Positions 22,959-35,494 of a stretch of 64,000 nucleotides of DNA are shown piece by piece. Positions within the stretch are counted from its first letter, which is position 1. Every line of letters starts with the position of its first letter. Both the position numbers and the translations under genes were made by a program. A model generated the notes under the pieces. It saw nothing but the letters and a program-made list of their open reading frames with translations, was not told the origin of the DNA and ran no database searches. The stretch is from Aegilops tauschii subsp. strangulata (taxonomy: Eukaryota > Streptophyta > Magnoliopsida > Poales > Poaceae): NCBI RefSeq assembly GCF_002575655.3, contig NC_053037.3, positions 506,920,544 through 506,984,543 on the forward strand, written 5' to 3'.

Positions 22959-23430
22959 TGAGGGAGTCCTGGACTAAGGGGTCCTCGGGCATCCGGTCTG
23001 TTAGCCATGGGCCAGACTGATGGGCCGTGAAGATACATGGACCGAAGACTCTACCTATGTCCGGATGGGACTCTCCTTGGCGTGGAAGGCAAGCTTGGCG
23101 ATCAAATATGTAGATTCCTTTCTCTGTAACCGACCTTATGTAACCCTAGGTCCCTCCGGTGTCTATATAAACCGGAGGGCTAGGTCCGTAGACAGACAAT
23201 CATAATCATATAGGCTAGACTTCTAGGGTTTAGCCATTACGATCTCGTGGTAGATCAACTCTTGTAATACTCATATTCATCAAGATCAATCAAGCAGGAA
23301 GTAGGGTATTACCACCATAGAGAGGGCCCGAACCTGGGTAAACATTGTGTCCCCCGTCTCCTGTTACCATCATCCTTAGACGCACAGTTCGGGACCCCCT
23401 ACCCGAGATCCGCTGGTTTTGACACCGACA
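22959..23430 (+). repeat. 3' LTR of the first Gypsy
   Basis: This 472-bp copy is preceded by a purine-rich TTCAGGGGCTAC (polypurine tract, 22947-22958). TATATAAA is at 23164-23171. It is followed by the GTGTG duplication and CACTA sequence. Confidence 0.9.
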
Positions 23431-23435
23431 GTGTG

Positions 23436-23831
23436 CTCCCTACCGCCTCCAGACGAAGCAGACTCTTTGGCCACAACAGGACCCACCCATTGCAATCACC
23501 AAGCCGCCATGGGGTCTCGTCATCATCCCCCCTAGTACTAGAGGAGCCAAATTCTCGTGGCCCGGTTTGACACTGGCCATGGAAACCTTGAAGACGTCCT
23601 GGGGGATCGGCCGGCCGTGGAACAATGGTTCTTTCGGCATCATTATCGTTGCCTTCCCCACGTCCACCTTCTGGTCGCCGATGGTGTACAATATGGTGCA
23701 CGGGGTTACGTCGGCCTGCAAAGACATGTTTGCAACATGAGATATCCGAAAGGCAACGGAAACAGGAGATTATACATTTATTGAAGAGGGCCGTTGTGAC
23801 AGATACGGTGAGGGCGTCGAGCTCAGCCAAA
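23436..23831 (-). pseudogene. CACTA ORF2, middle part
   Basis: Minus-strand coding starts with LAELDALT at the LINE junction, crosses a 91-bp intron at 23716-23806 (GTATCTG...TTTGCAG), and continues ADVTPCTILYTIGDQKVDVG, then FHGRPIPQDVFKVSMASVKP. It runs to the Gypsy duplication. This central region recurs in wheat CACTA ORF2 proteins as I remember them. Exon frames join cleanly across the intron, which supports it. Confidence 0.75.
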
Positions 23832-23834
23832 TAT

Positions 23835-23902
23835 TATAAGTCATGAAGAAAGCAACAGCAACATACTAAACGATCGAGTGCTAAGCTAACGGAATGGATC
23901 AA
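23835..23902 (-). repeat. 68-bp captured piece of Angela-type LTR
   Basis: This matches 10602-10669 of the Copia LTR with two differences, in the same orientation. It lies exactly between the CACTA break (23831) and the LINE 5' region. It has no LTR ends of its own, so it is filler DNA rather than an insertion. Confidence 0.85.
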
Positions 23903-24026
23903 ACTTCGTGAGAAGATATTGTTTATCTCCTAAAACAGCACTGTTGATGGCAATGTATCCTCCCTCCCTCCTCCCTCCCCACCTGCTCCACACCACTCAC
24001 CATGGATCTAGCCACTGATCCTCACC

Positions 24027-27000
24027 ATGGAAGGCCTCCTACACTGGGATTTCAATCCTGGTCTTGCGGTTGCCGATCAGGTACGTCGACGGTTTGGAGA
24101 AACGGTTCATTTCTCTCCTTCTCGCGCCACCAAGGATTTTTTTCTTAGTGGTCTCCTTCTCCTCGGCTTCTTTTACTCTCCCTGAAGAATCAGTGGAGTA
24201 GCCCTCCAATGCTGTCTTGGTGGACATCACAAAGGTTTTAAGGTCTCAAGATTAAATGAGAGGTCCTTTCGTTTCTCTGTGGCTGGTAACAAAGTTGGTC
24301 ATTTCATCTATCGGCTCAAAGATCGCATCTGGCCAGATTTTGTTTGTCATTTTCATCTATTCAATGGCCATTTTGCCCGGTTTTCTCATGTGAATTCATT
24401 TTGGCATGCGGATGAGGAACTCAAAGATATTTCTGCCAGGAGAACGATTGCGATTAAGCCCACTTTGTCTCCTGGGGTCTCTTTGCACCAATCCTCCTTA
24501 CAGGAGCTGAGCAAATTCAATTTGGTTCCTTTATCTCGGATGGATATTTCTAATTCTCATCATGCTGAAGCTTCTTCTTCATTGGCAAATGTTCATCAGC
24601 CGGTTCTTCATGATCATGGGCTCAAATTTGGTAGTATTCAATTAAGCAATAATGACAAGGCGCCTGTCACGGCCCCTATGTGTCGGAAGCAGTTAATGGC
24701 CCAGTATCAACAGCAAGCAGATTTGGAGGACTCAGTCTTGCCTTCCTACCTTGTCCTGGGGAAATTTAAATGTGTTATCCGCCGAGATTATCCTACAACA
24801 CCGCAATGTTTTCTGGCTTCTGCGTTCAAATATGCACCACCCCACTCGGTCTGGCCCCCTACTCTATCGGCCCATCATAAGGTTGATTTGGCCCAGGGCT
24901 GCTATTCGGAGCAAGAAATTTCTAATTTAGCCACTAATTGGGCTAATCTCTGTGGCCGGTGCTTACAATGGGGCCATCAAAAGATATCTTGTCACGCCAG
25001 GTTAATCTGCATTAAGTGTTCGGCCCCTGATCACAAAGCAATTTATTGCCCTTTGAATAATCTGCAGCCGTCCACAGGATCTACTTCACTTGGTAACTGG
25101 CACGGACCACCAGGCATCCCCGATTCGAGTTTCCCTATGAAGAATATTTTCCATCGTAGGGTTCCCATTGCCACCACCATTCGATGCACCGTTTGTGGAG
25201 CCTATGGACACGTGGCTCGATCCTGCTTTCACCGGAGAAGACGAGAGGGCTGGAGATGGATACCCAAAAGGAAATCTTCTTCCATTCCTACCCCTCACGC
25301 TCCACATTCCACCCTCTCCTCGATTTCCCAAACACAGACGCCACCGCCAAGTCATGTCCTCTCACCATTGCTGCCACCTTCGCTGCCACCCTCTCCATTG
25401 GTCACCATGGCCAACTATACGCTCAACCCCATGCCGTTCCTGCCGCCGGGGTTCACTGTCGAGCCTGGTCTGGCAAATCGTGTCGTCCGCAGCGGGATGG
25501 TGGTTGGGCCGATTCCGCCTCTCAACCATGACTACCTGGCCATTGCAGAGACCAGCCAGTATGTTCCTCTTCATCGTCGTGCAGCAATTCGCCACACCAT
25601 CCAAGGTCTACTTCAGGAACTACAGCTCTTCACTACTGAGGTCAGCGACCATCCATTAGGATTCGGGATTTTTGGCTTTGTTGATTCTTTCATGCGAGAC
25701 ACTGCGGTGAATACCCCCATAGAGCTTGAAGATGAGGATTTACTCATCACGTTCGTACCGCATAATGAGGCTTTGAATCGCCGCACCACCTCTTTTGGTC
25801 CGACTATTTGGTTGATGTACTTTGGATTCACATATGACTACCAGACGGACTACTACATCAACAAATCTCTTGGGGGTTTTGGCTCCTTGATTTCCTGGTA
25901 TAATCCTAGACAAGATCGTCGTTTTATGCTGCTCAAAGTTCAGGTTCTTCGTCTCAGTCTGGTTCCAAAGAGTTTTGTAGTCTGGCAGCTAGGAGGGGCT
26001 AGAGATTGTTGGACTGTCCAGGTTACTATTCTGCGTAGCAATGATTGGAATGGACTGCTTCCCGAAGTTGTTCCTGCTGGAGAGGAGCCGCCACCCCCTG
26101 ATGGTAATCCTCACCCACAATTTGGCCCTGATCTTACCTCTAACAACTCTATCAGCAACAAGTACACAACTGGTTAATGCAGAATGCCACACCTCACGTT
26201 GATGCCCCTGCCCCGGCTTGGAACAATGCAAATTGGGGAGAATGGCCTGTTGATCCTGCCCCTCCCCCTCCTCCGCCTGCGGTCATGCCCCCACACCTAA
26301 TGAACTTTCAAGCTTGGCTGGCAGCCCAGGGTCTTACTTTTGAAGCTGGCATAACTCCTGAAAACAACATTGTTGATAATGCAGCTGATGCCTGGAATGA
26401 TTCTGTCACGGTTTCTGATAGCACTAGCTCTGATTCTGCACCGGCTTTTCTGATTGTGGCTAATCCAACCTCTGCCTTTGAGGCCCAAGCTGCTATGGCT
26501 ACTACAAGTGAGTTACTGACGGCCACTGTTGATGTTCATAATCAGGGAATGAGTCTTGGTCTCTCAAACCAAGGTAATTAGCTTATGAATCTTCGACTGA
26601 CGGATCCCATCCCCAGGCAGCAACTCAACACTTCTATTTACCATGCTATGCGTCCTATGTTGGCCACCATGGGCCCCTGGGCACACGGATACGGGATGAG
26701 AGATGCTCATTACCGTGTTGAGATACAGGTTTCTGTGGGGGAGGATGGACTGCAGTTTGTCTCTGTCCCTCAAGTAGCCAGTAGTCTGGCTCCCACCTCC
26801 TCTGTCCTTATTCAGGAACTGCCTGACGAGGAGGAGACAGATGCTCTTCAGCCTGAGTTCACTCCTGTTACTGATTCGGCCATTGTGGTTTATCACCCAC
26901 CCAATCTTGGTCAGGAGGTTTCTGATGTTGATGCTCTTCATATCTCTGCACCTGTTATTGACATTCAGAATGACACTTTGGAGAACATTCAGCCGCCGCT

Positions 27001-27484
27001 GGACTTACTTGCTTTGCCTGCGCCTGCTACGTCTGCTGAGACTGCTGCACTTCTGCCACTTTCTGATTATCAAGTTGAAACTGCGCATATGATTCAACTG
27101 TCTACTGGCCCAGCTCTTGTGGGTGCAAGTAGTACTATGCATGAGCACAAGTGTCATAAGGGCAAAAGTCAGGCTCCAATTGACACTGCCACTCTCAGAC
27201 GCAGCAACAGGTCAAACAAATATGATGGTTTTCGCACAAATTTGCTCACAGAGTCTCGGACCACCAAGTCCAAAGTGAAGCCCTGTCTGCTACCATATGC
27301 TCTCCCCGGCACTAAGGAGATGGAGGAGACTACAGTTAACACCACTGATGAGACAGTGCCCCCTCCAACTCCTGTCAGCACCATGCAGAACATTGGTACG
27401 CAACTCTGTGCTATCCCTGCTGAAGAGCTCAGTGATGAGATCCTCTCTGTCAGGAATGGTGGCTCGACTTCAGAGTCCATTTAA
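24027..27484 (+). pseudogene. LINE ORF1, RNA-binding protein with zinc knuckles
   Basis: ATG 24027 is chosen because its frame runs into the long downstream frame through one TGA at 24183, probably a CGA-to-TGA change. The protein has a DUF4283-like N-terminal half. CCHC-type knuckles follow near 24950-25080 (CGRCLQWGHQKISC, CIKCSAPDHKAIYC) and near 25185-25220 (CTVCGAYGHVARSC). A proline/serine-rich linker is next, then a domain at 25440-26060. A frameshift near 26175 and a TAG at 26579 interrupt the C-terminal part. ORF1 proteins coat LINE RNA. Confidence 0.8.
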
Positions 27485-27509
27485 GCTATTTCCCTTTTAG
27501 TTTGTTTTC

Positions 27510-30500
27510 ATGGTCCTTTTGCAGACTTGGAACGTTCTTTGTTGGAACGTACGTGGTTTAAATTCGCCCGACAAACATTTAGCTCTTATGAATGCGATCA
27601 ACTCGTCAGGCTGCACGGTCATATGTATTCAGGAATCCAAAATGCAGTCTTTTGACGCTAGTACGCTTAAATTGATTTGCCCACGACGTTTCGATTCCTT
27701 TGCGTTTGTACCTGCGGTAGGCGCCTCGGGAGGTATCATCACGATCTGGTGTAGTAATGTTTTCGATGGCACGGTGTTCTTATCGGAACAATTTGCTCTC
27801 AGTGTTGAATTTTCCTCCCGGCAGTCACCACATCGTTGGAAACTTGTAAATGTCTATGGCCCTTGTCAAGGTGATGCACGGACATCATTCACCGATTGGC
27901 TCTTTGATGTGAATATTCCATCTTCTGAAGATTGGCTCATTCTTGGAGATTTCAACTTTATAAGGGCACCAGAGAATCGCAACAAACCTGGTGGGGATGT
28001 CAACGATATGTTCACTTTCAATGATTTTATCAGGGATCAAAACCTTACTGAACTGCCCATCAAAGGTAGAAACTACACCTGGTCCAATATGCAACAAAAT
28101 CCCCTTCTCGAACAGCTTGACTGGTTTTTCAAGACGCTTAACTGGACGACCACTTTTCCAAATACCCTTGTTACTCCTATGGGAAAACCAATCTCTGATC
28201 ATATTCCTTGCAATGTCGTCATCCAAACTACCATTCCTAAATGCAAGTTGTTCCGTTTTGAAACTTATTGGATTGCACATCCTGGCTTCTTAGATGTGGT
28301 CAAGTCTGCATGGAATAAACCCATCAGACATGGAAAGAATAATAATGCCGCCTCCAGACTTTGTCAGAAACTTAAAAACCTCAGGCATGTTCTCACCATC
28401 TGGAGAAAAAGAATCTCACGGTTGAAAATAGCAATTGAGAACACTAAAAAAGCTCTCCTGGAATTGGAAAATATTGAGGATAAACGTGATTTAACCATCC
28501 CCGAGGGGAATTTCCAACGCATTCTTCGATCTCATCTGCTCCGGCTCCTGCGATATCAAAAGGAGTACTGGAAGAAACGGTGCACCATACGATGGATCAA
28601 GTTTGGTGATGAGAACTCTAAATTCTTCCAAACTATGGCCACGGAAAGATATAGAAAAAACTGCATCTCCAGTCTGAAAACTGATGATGGGTTACAGGTG
28701 GATGATCACGCCAGCAAAGAATCTATCCTGTTCGAAGCCTTCAAAAAACGTCTCGGCACAAAGAACACTTCTCCAATGCGATTCAATTTGTCCTGTATGA
28801 TGCGTGCGGAAGTGGATTTTGACAGCTTAACTTTGCCCTTTACGTATAAAGAGATTGATGATGTCATTAATGAAATGCCTCCTGATCGTGCTCCGGGCCC
28901 TGACGGCTTCAACGGCGCGTTCCTTAAAGCTTGTTGGCCTATAATCAATGAAGATTTTTATCTTCTATGCGAGGAATTCCATAGTGGTAGTCTAAACCTT
29001 GAAAGTCTAAACTACGGGTACATCACACTCATACCTAAAATCAGAGCCCCAGAAACTGTCAACGACTTCCGGCCCATCACATTGCTTAACTGATGTCTCA
29101 AACTTATCACCAAGATTCTAGCCAACCGTCTTCAAAGAGTGATCCTAAAAATTGTACACAATAATCAGTATGGGTTCTTGAAGGGGAGATCCATCCATGA
29201 CTGCCTTGCATGGGCCTTCGAATACATACATCAATGCCAAGCTTCTAAATGTGAAATTATCCTTCTCAAACTAGACTTTGCCAAGGCATTCGATACTGTG
29301 GAATATGATGCCATCATCCAAATTATGAGAAGCATGGGGTTCAATGATAAATGGATGTCCTGGATCACGAGCCTTTCCTCTTCAGGTAAATCCTCTGTCT
29401 TGCTTAACGGAATCCCTGGTGAACAATTTTGGTGTAAGTGCGGGGTGCGACAAGGGGACCCTCTTTCTCCCCTCATTTTTGTCCTTGCCGCGGACTTGCT
29501 TCAGGCAGCTATCAATGAGGCTTTGGAGGAAAATCGCCTGCAACTGTCTATTCCTGCCTCCAGCACGACCAAATTTCCTGTGATCCAATACGTCGACGAT
29601 ACAATAATCATCATGCCGGCGTGCGCAACACAAGCGGCGACCATGAAAAAATCCTTACCGACTATGCTGCCTCTGTGGGTCTACACATCAACTTTCATAA
29701 ATCAACGTTGATTCCCATCAACACTCCAGATGACAAATGCCAGGAACTAGCTGCTATCTTTGGGTGCATCACGGCCTGCATGCCATTCACGTATCTTGGC
29801 CTCCCCCTTGGAACCACTAAACCTTCGGTGCTGGATATGACTCCCTGGGTATGCAAAGCCGAAGGCAGGATCACTGCGGCTATGTGTCTCATGTCGTACG
29901 CTGGGAAACTGGCACTTATGAATTCACTAGTCACTTCCCTGGCTATTTATCCCATGGGAGTGCTGCGTCTGCCACTAAAATTATTGAACAGCTTGATAAA
30001 ATCAGAAGACATGGACTTTGGAAGAAGAAGACCGAGACGGGTGACAAATCTAATTCTCTGGCAGCTTGGGACATGGTGTGCCGTCCAAAAAAGAATGGAG
30101 GTCTTGGAGTGCTCAATCTTAAAGTTCAAAATGATGTGATGCTGCTTAAGATGCTCCACAAGTTCTATAACCAAAACGACACGCCTTGGGTGAAACTCAT
30201 TTGGGACACATACTACTCGGATGCAATCCCACATGCAACGGCCCCATGCGGCTCCTTCTGGTGGCGTGAGCTTGTGAAACTCATGCCGACTTACCGTGGG
30301 GTAACGAAAGTCTTGATCAATGATGGTAGGTCAACCCTGTTCTGGAAAGATGATTGGAACCAACGTGTCCTCGAGGAAACTTTTCCTCGAGCGTTTTCCT
30401 ACACCACCACAAAAGATGCCTCGGTCCAAAAAATGCTCTCGATCTCAAACATACGGGAAGCGTTTCACCTACCCCTCTCTATTAAAGCTCATGAAGAACT

Positions 30501-31119
30501 CCGAGCCCTCCAACAGGATGTCAGCTCCATCACCCTCTCTGAGGACAAAGATGTTTGGATCTGCACGTGGGGAGCACAGCTCTTTAAAACCACAGACTAT
30601 TATAAGTTCTTCTTCCGCGAGGTAAATGCCCATGCAGCCTTTGGATGGTTATGGAATGCCAAAAGTACTCCTAAGATCAAGGTTTTTGGGTGGTTCCTCC
30701 TGGTTGATTGCCTTAACACTCGTAACATGCTGAAGCGTAGGCATTATAACATCGGGACTAACCTGGACTGCTTGCTATGTGGGGAACATATTGAGGAAAC
30801 TGTTGAGCACCTTTTCTTCCATTGCACGTTTAGTAAGCGATGCTGGTGCGAACTCAACATAACCTGGCCGACTGTTGGAGACTGCTTAGATATGATGACC
30901 CACTTGAAAGCCAGATATCATCAAAAAATGCTCGTGGACGTTTTCCTTGTGGCCACTTGGAGTCTCTGGAAAGAAAGGAACAATAACTTCTTCCGGCAAA
31001 TGACACCCTCCTTCTCTTCTTGGAGGGCCAGGTTCATAGCTGATTTCTCCAACATTGCTCATAGACTGCCTGTCCACAAGAAACATCTGATTGCTGACTT
31101 CCTAGACTCCATAGCATAG
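27510..31119 (+). pseudogene. LINE ORF2: endonuclease, reverse transcriptase, zinc-binding C-terminus
   Basis: It starts 25 bp after ORF1. The AP-type endonuclease shows CWNVRGLNS, CIQESK, LILGDFNFI and SDHIP (27540-28210). Reverse transcriptase shows [43 protein letters not shown] and QYVDDTIII (28900-29620). The C-terminus has the zf-RVT pattern CLLCGEHIEETVEHLFFHC (30770-30830). A TGA at 29091, a frameshift near 29630 and another near 29960 disable it. Known role: nick the target and copy the RNA in place. Confidence 0.9.
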
Positions 31120-31263
31120 TCTCCCTCTGAGTCACGTTTTGTAAATTCTTATGATCTTGTATAGATCCCCCCTCTTTCCCCCCATGTAACACCTAAACTT
31201 TTCTCTTTGATTAATATAATTTTGCAGTAGGAGCCTTTCCTACTGTCTAACCTTCAAAAAAAA
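31120..31263 (+). other. LINE 3' UTR and A tail
   Basis: A 136-bp 3' UTR with TTAATATAATTTT ends in eight A's. CACTA coding sequence resumes at GACGAAGCACC (31264). Confidence 0.85.
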
Positions 31264-32732
31264 GACGAAGCACCGCCGAGCACGTCCGGTGCTCGAGCAG
31301 GTGCGGGAGCCGGTGCCGGAGCAGGTACGGGAGCCGATGCGGGAGCAGGTGCAGGTGCTGGTGCAACGCTAGTCGAGCTGCTCCCGAAGAAGTCGACAAG
31401 GGGAAAGTCCGCTGCATTTTTTTCTGGATTTTGCCTGCTCCAATTGAAAACGGCCGGAACCAAGACAGTAGGCATATCTGCAACCACCTGTTTTGCAGCA
31501 GCTACTGCTGTTGCGACAGTCTCAGATGATTTCTTCTCAACTGCAATCTCAACCTTCTTGTCGATATTTTCTTCAGTTAACCTCCGTCTTTCCTTTCTCT
31601 CCTCCGTGGTCTCACGGTAGTACTTCTTCCACGTGGTGCCGTCTCTGACACCGTGCACGCATCCATACGACGGTCGAGTCTCCACCGGGAGTCCTTTCAA
31701 TATGTTGAACGCCCGGTTGAATGGAGTGTCCCACTTGGGCCCTCGCCATCGCCTCAGACGGCAAGTCGCTTTTGGCCGCAATCCTGTGCTGCTCTCTCTG
31801 TAAAAGGAACAAGGATCGTTTACAAATATGACTAACGTGCAGTCGAATTGATCAGAAACTAAAATTACCAGCAGTCTCACAAACTCCGTCGTCACCGGGT
31901 CCGTCTCGAAAACCTTTTTGACTGAGTCCCAATGGTGTCGTGCCATGAGGACGTCACGCTCCTGCGGGACGGTGAAGTCCGCCAAGGGGTCTGGGATGCC
32001 CAGACTCTCGCGTTCTGCGTCCTCCTTGGCCCATATGGACATCTTCCCACCGTAACCATGGCTTCCGAGGTGGTGGCACCCCATGTTCCTCTGTTGAAGC
32101 CCCTTCATGCACTTCGACTTTTTTTGGCAGCTTCGGCCTCGCAATCCGCCTTGAATATTTCAAAGTGCTCTTCCGTGATTGTCGGATTATCCTTTACAAT
32201 CTCGGAGTAGGATTCCTTTTTGTTGATGATCCAATGTTTCACCCTTGCTTCCAGGCGGCCAACACGTCGCTAAACTTGGTCATGGCGTGTTTGTTTATCT
32301 TCTGCATTGTTGGGTCCTTATCTGGATCTTTATAATCCTTTCCATTCCGGCCCGGGAACAAGAATATCTGGTGTAGCTTCTTTAGGAGGGAGGGCCTCAT
32401 ATTATCTATCTTCTGTAGTTTCTCATCGTTGATGGTGGCGGTTGTCCGTACAATGCAGCCTATTTGATTGCCGTAGCACGATCGCGCTTCCATGGGCGCT
32501 ATTGGCTCAAAAATGTCGTCGTCCATCTCCGTGACCACCAGTCTAGTAGTCATGAGCTGGTTTGGGCGTCGTGGCCTCTTTGCTTTCGGTTCTAGACCGG
32601 CTCCGCTAGTCTCGGTGCCGGTGGGCCCAGCAACAACATCCGTTGATCGTCGGCTTCCCTCAAAAATTTGTCTGCCGCCAGGTAGACTTCATCGCAATCA
32701 ACAGAACCTTGTCCTTCATCATTGCTAGCCAT
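31264..32732 (-). pseudogene. CACTA ORF2, N-terminal part
   Basis: It starts at ATG 32732 (MASNDEGQGSVDCDEVYLAA). Next come KRPRRPNQL, MTTRLVVTEMDDDIFEPI, FLFPGRNGKDYKDPDKDP and HWIINKKESYSEIV. Then NMGCHHLGSHGYGGK and DPLADFTVPQERDVLMARHH follow, the region shared by grass Ptta/En/Spm-type ORF2 proteins. An alanine-proline dipeptide run (31290-31375) precedes the LINE junction. Three one-base shifts (near 32640, 32245 and 32118) break the frame. The next part lies at 23831. Confidence 0.75.
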
Positions 32733-33184
32733 GTTTCCTAGTACTAAATCTAGTCAATTAATTCTAGACCTAATAAAATGAATAATGACATAAAAAAGGC
32801 CTATGTTTTGCAGGAACGTTGACTCCTTCCTGGTGCGGCAAATCCTGGGCACTCGATATGTCCTAGTTTGAAACACAAGTCATGCCGAAATTCACGGAAA
32901 ATTTCGGCATGACCTTTGCTAAAAAGTGGACAAATCGAGCACCTGAAATTTTCCGGAACGGAAATGAATCAACATTCCGGCAAAACATAGGCCACTCGGC
33001 TTCATTCCCTAGAAACAGTGTTCAAATATCCATCTTCGACACCGCAACACATGTCCAAATATACACGAGCAACCACATGTCCAAATATACATTTTCAAAT
33101 CACAAGCTAATTCAAAAACAAAGTGTAGAAGAAAATTCATTTAACTACTAATAGAACAAAATTCAGTTAACTTTAGTGCTCTAC
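32733..33184. other. CACTA DNA upstream of ORF2
   Basis: AT-rich sequence between the ORF2 start and the Gypsy B insertion. It holds the inverted repeat at 32879-32913 and no coding sequence. The promoter of ORF2 should lie here or beyond Gypsy B at 55497 onward. Confidence 0.6.
32879..32913. repeat. 14-bp inverted repeat, 7-bp loop
   Basis: GTCATGCCGAAATT (32879-32892) and AATTTCGGCATGAC (32900-32913) are reverse complements. It lies 150 bp before the ORF2 start. Confidence 0.85.
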
Positions 33185-34360
33185 TGTCGGAGTTATAGGC
33201 CATGGTCGCCTCATCTGCCCCCCATGGCATTTCAAGACATTGGGGCCGACTGCGCCCCTCGAGCGTCGAAGATTGATCACCGCCTTCTTGTGGCCGGTTG
33301 GTCCAAGCGGCCGGCTGCTAGAAGACGGCGGACCCCAGAAGACGGCCACGAATTGGGCCGCCTCCTAGCAGGCGGCCTCCAGAGAGGCCGACTCCTGGCA
33401 GGCGGCCCCAAGCGCGCTCAAAGTCTGAGCCCCCATAAATACGAAGAGACGGGGCGTGGCTATAGAGAAGCCTGCCACCCTCGAATCTAGGGCGCGTCGT
33501 GGCCACAGTACGCCGTACCAGCTGGAGACCTCCTGCACGGTGCGGCACTGTTGCCCCTCCGCCCGTGACATCACCCAAGTCAGAGGGGACCACGCCCCCA
33601 CGACGGGCTGTCGGTACGGCCCACAAGCGGCGAGCCCTACCTGCCCATGAGAAGCCATAAGGCGGCAAGCTCGGTCAGTCGGCCTAGGGGGAGGCCGGCA
33701 CCCAGAAGGCGGCCCTCTCCCTTCCTAGGAGTTTGTGCGCCATTAACCAGAAGAGATGGGGAATGGCTACAGTGAACGCCCGCCAGGTGGCGGAACTGTA
33801 GCCATGCCTTCCCCGACAAAGCAAGCGTCATTAGGAGCACGGCTATAGTGCTTAGTAGCCGGCAGGACCCGCGAGCGGCGGGCACGGCCTGTCCGCCACG
33901 TACAAGGCAGCTGGTGGGGCCCACCAATCGGCGGGCCCCAGCAGCCAGCAGAGGAGCCGGCAATCAGAGACACTTACAACCTGGGCCTACGTCCAGCCAG
34001 TTTACCATTGTACCCCTGGGGGTAGGCCTATATAAACCCCCTAGGGCACCCATGCAAAGGGTTGAGATCTTTAGCAAAACACACACACACATAGAGAGAG
34101 GAGAGAGCTAGCCTTGCCCTTTTTCCTCCTGTAGCAAACAGCTCAAGGAGCAACTTCTAGCTACCTGTTGAGATAGTGACCATGAGGACACCCCGCAGAG
34201 CAGGACTAGGGGTGTTATCTCCTAGGAGAGCCCCAAACCTGGGTAAAGTTTGCCAGCCTACGTATCTACGCCTTATCCCGCTTCCTGGCACCGGCGACGT
34301 CTTACTATCCCCCACCATGATAAGCCACCCGTTGGCATATGTCGCACCAAAACCCCGACA
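33185..34360 (+). repeat. 5' LTR of Gypsy B
   Basis: TG...CA ends; TATATAAA at 34029-34036 and an ACAC/AGAG run (34080-34107) just downstream. TTTGGCGCCCACCGTGGGG at 34361-34379 is the primer-binding region. Confidence 0.9.
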
Positions 34361-34375
34361 TTTGGCGCCCACCGT

Positions 34376-35489
34376 GGGGCTAGGTGCATCGTCGTCCGGA
34401 GATCTGTTCTGGACGGGAACCCTCTTCCTTCCTGGCGAGCACAGCCAGCCCGGCACGCCGGACGGCGTTTGCGCCGACGCGCTGCATGGCACGGAGGTCG
34501 CCTACGCGGCGAGCTGCCTTGCTGACCTTGTTGGCGAGATCCGCCTCTCCGACGAGCCTGCATCCGACGCAGGAACAGATGGCCCCGAGATCCGTCTCGT
34601 CAGCCTCCTCGACTAGCTCCACATCGCCAACGAGCCGGCCTTCGACTCGGAGTCGATCGACTCCACCAACCCGATGCTCGTCGACTCCGACACGGTGTCG
34701 CTCGACGTGTTCCCCACCAACATGGTGGCCATCGATGACCCTCTCCCTCGCACCGACGGCGGCGGCAGCACCGTCACGGAGGTGCTCATCATCAGCCACG
34801 ATGGAGCTTCCGGTGACGGCGCCCGAGATCTGCTCGAGGCTACGCTACGAGACTTGTCTGCACCCATTGCAGAAGATGCCGACGCCGAGACGCTGGAAGC
34901 TCGTCGCGTCTTGCTCATGGAGAGCGCCAAGAAGCTAGCCAGCATGAGACGCCTCTCGGAGGCTTACCAGCGCGAGATGGACCGCGTTGTTGGCGGCACG
35001 CCGGCTCCTGGCGGGCTCAGCTGCATCGGCACGGTCCGGCAACACGGCGCGGCCATTGCCAGCATGTTCGAGGCAGACCGCCCTGTCTACGCCACGCCCA
35101 TGGAAAACATACGAGCTGCCCAGGCGGCAGCAGACGAGCTGGACAACCTCGAGGGCGACGAGCGTCGCCACATGACGGAGCGTGTCCAGCGGCTCATTGA
35201 CGCGGATGCCCGAGCAGCAAGAAGCCGGCTGCTGCGCCGAAGCACCCAACCGACAGAATGACGACCCGCCTCCTCGCCGAGATCAAGGCACGACATCTTG
35301 GACGCCGACTGGCGGCGCCCGCGGACGACGAGACAAGGAGCCGGCTGCAAGCCGTAGCCGGACACACATCTCCATTGAGCGCGACCAAGACGGCCACCCA
35401 CGAGCAGTGGAACGACCGGGCGACTATCACCCTCCTCAGCGCAGAGAAAGGCGCATCTCCCCGCCGTCTGTTGATCATCCGAGTCGGCG
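34376..35489 (+). pseudogene. gag: Gypsy B gag, N-terminal part
   Basis: The main frame passes through a TAG at 34614, an acidic DSESIDSTNP segment, and a helical region (MESAKKLASMRRLSEAYQRE, near 34920). A TGA at 35259 follows. A shifted frame then carries the basic RRERRISPPS region up to the Sabrina-like insertion. The rest of gag resumes at 43751. Confidence 0.65.
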
Positions 35490-35494
35490 GCCGG

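Larger units (their letters stand above)
6736..23430 (+). mobile_element. Gypsy element without RT/integrase, with an antisense gene (Fatima-like?)
   Basis: Two 472-bp LTRs (6736-7207 and 22959-23430) begin TGAGGGAGTCC and end ACCGACA. They are flanked by a perfect GTGTG duplication (6731-6735, 23431-23435). Internal order is gag (7234-9712), a Copia insertion, protease (17617 onward), a noncoding stretch, and an antisense gene (22427 to 19360). Reverse transcriptase, RNase H and integrase are missing, so any movement would have needed proteins from a relative. About 24 differences between the LTRs were counted by eye, near 5%. The LTR ends resemble wheat Fatima-type elements from memory; the name is uncertain. 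Confidence 0.88.
23903..31263 (+). mobile_element. L1-type LINE retrotransposon
   Basis: A near full-length plant LINE: 5' UTR, ORF1 (24027-27484), ORF2 (27510-31119), a 3' UTR and a short A tail (31256-31263). The exact 5' boundary is uncertain between 23903 and 23950; the C/T-rich CCTCCCTCC tract begins near 23957. It interrupts CACTA ORF2 between codons for ASS and LAEL. No target-site duplication is present beyond the A's. Confidence 0.9.

Noticed and set aside
23835..23902. A separate solo LTR
   Set aside because: Only 68 bp, without LTR ends or flanking duplication.
34075..34110. ACAC/AGAG microsatellite as a distinct feature
   Set aside because: The same run is in both LTRs of Gypsy B, so it is ordinary LTR sequence.
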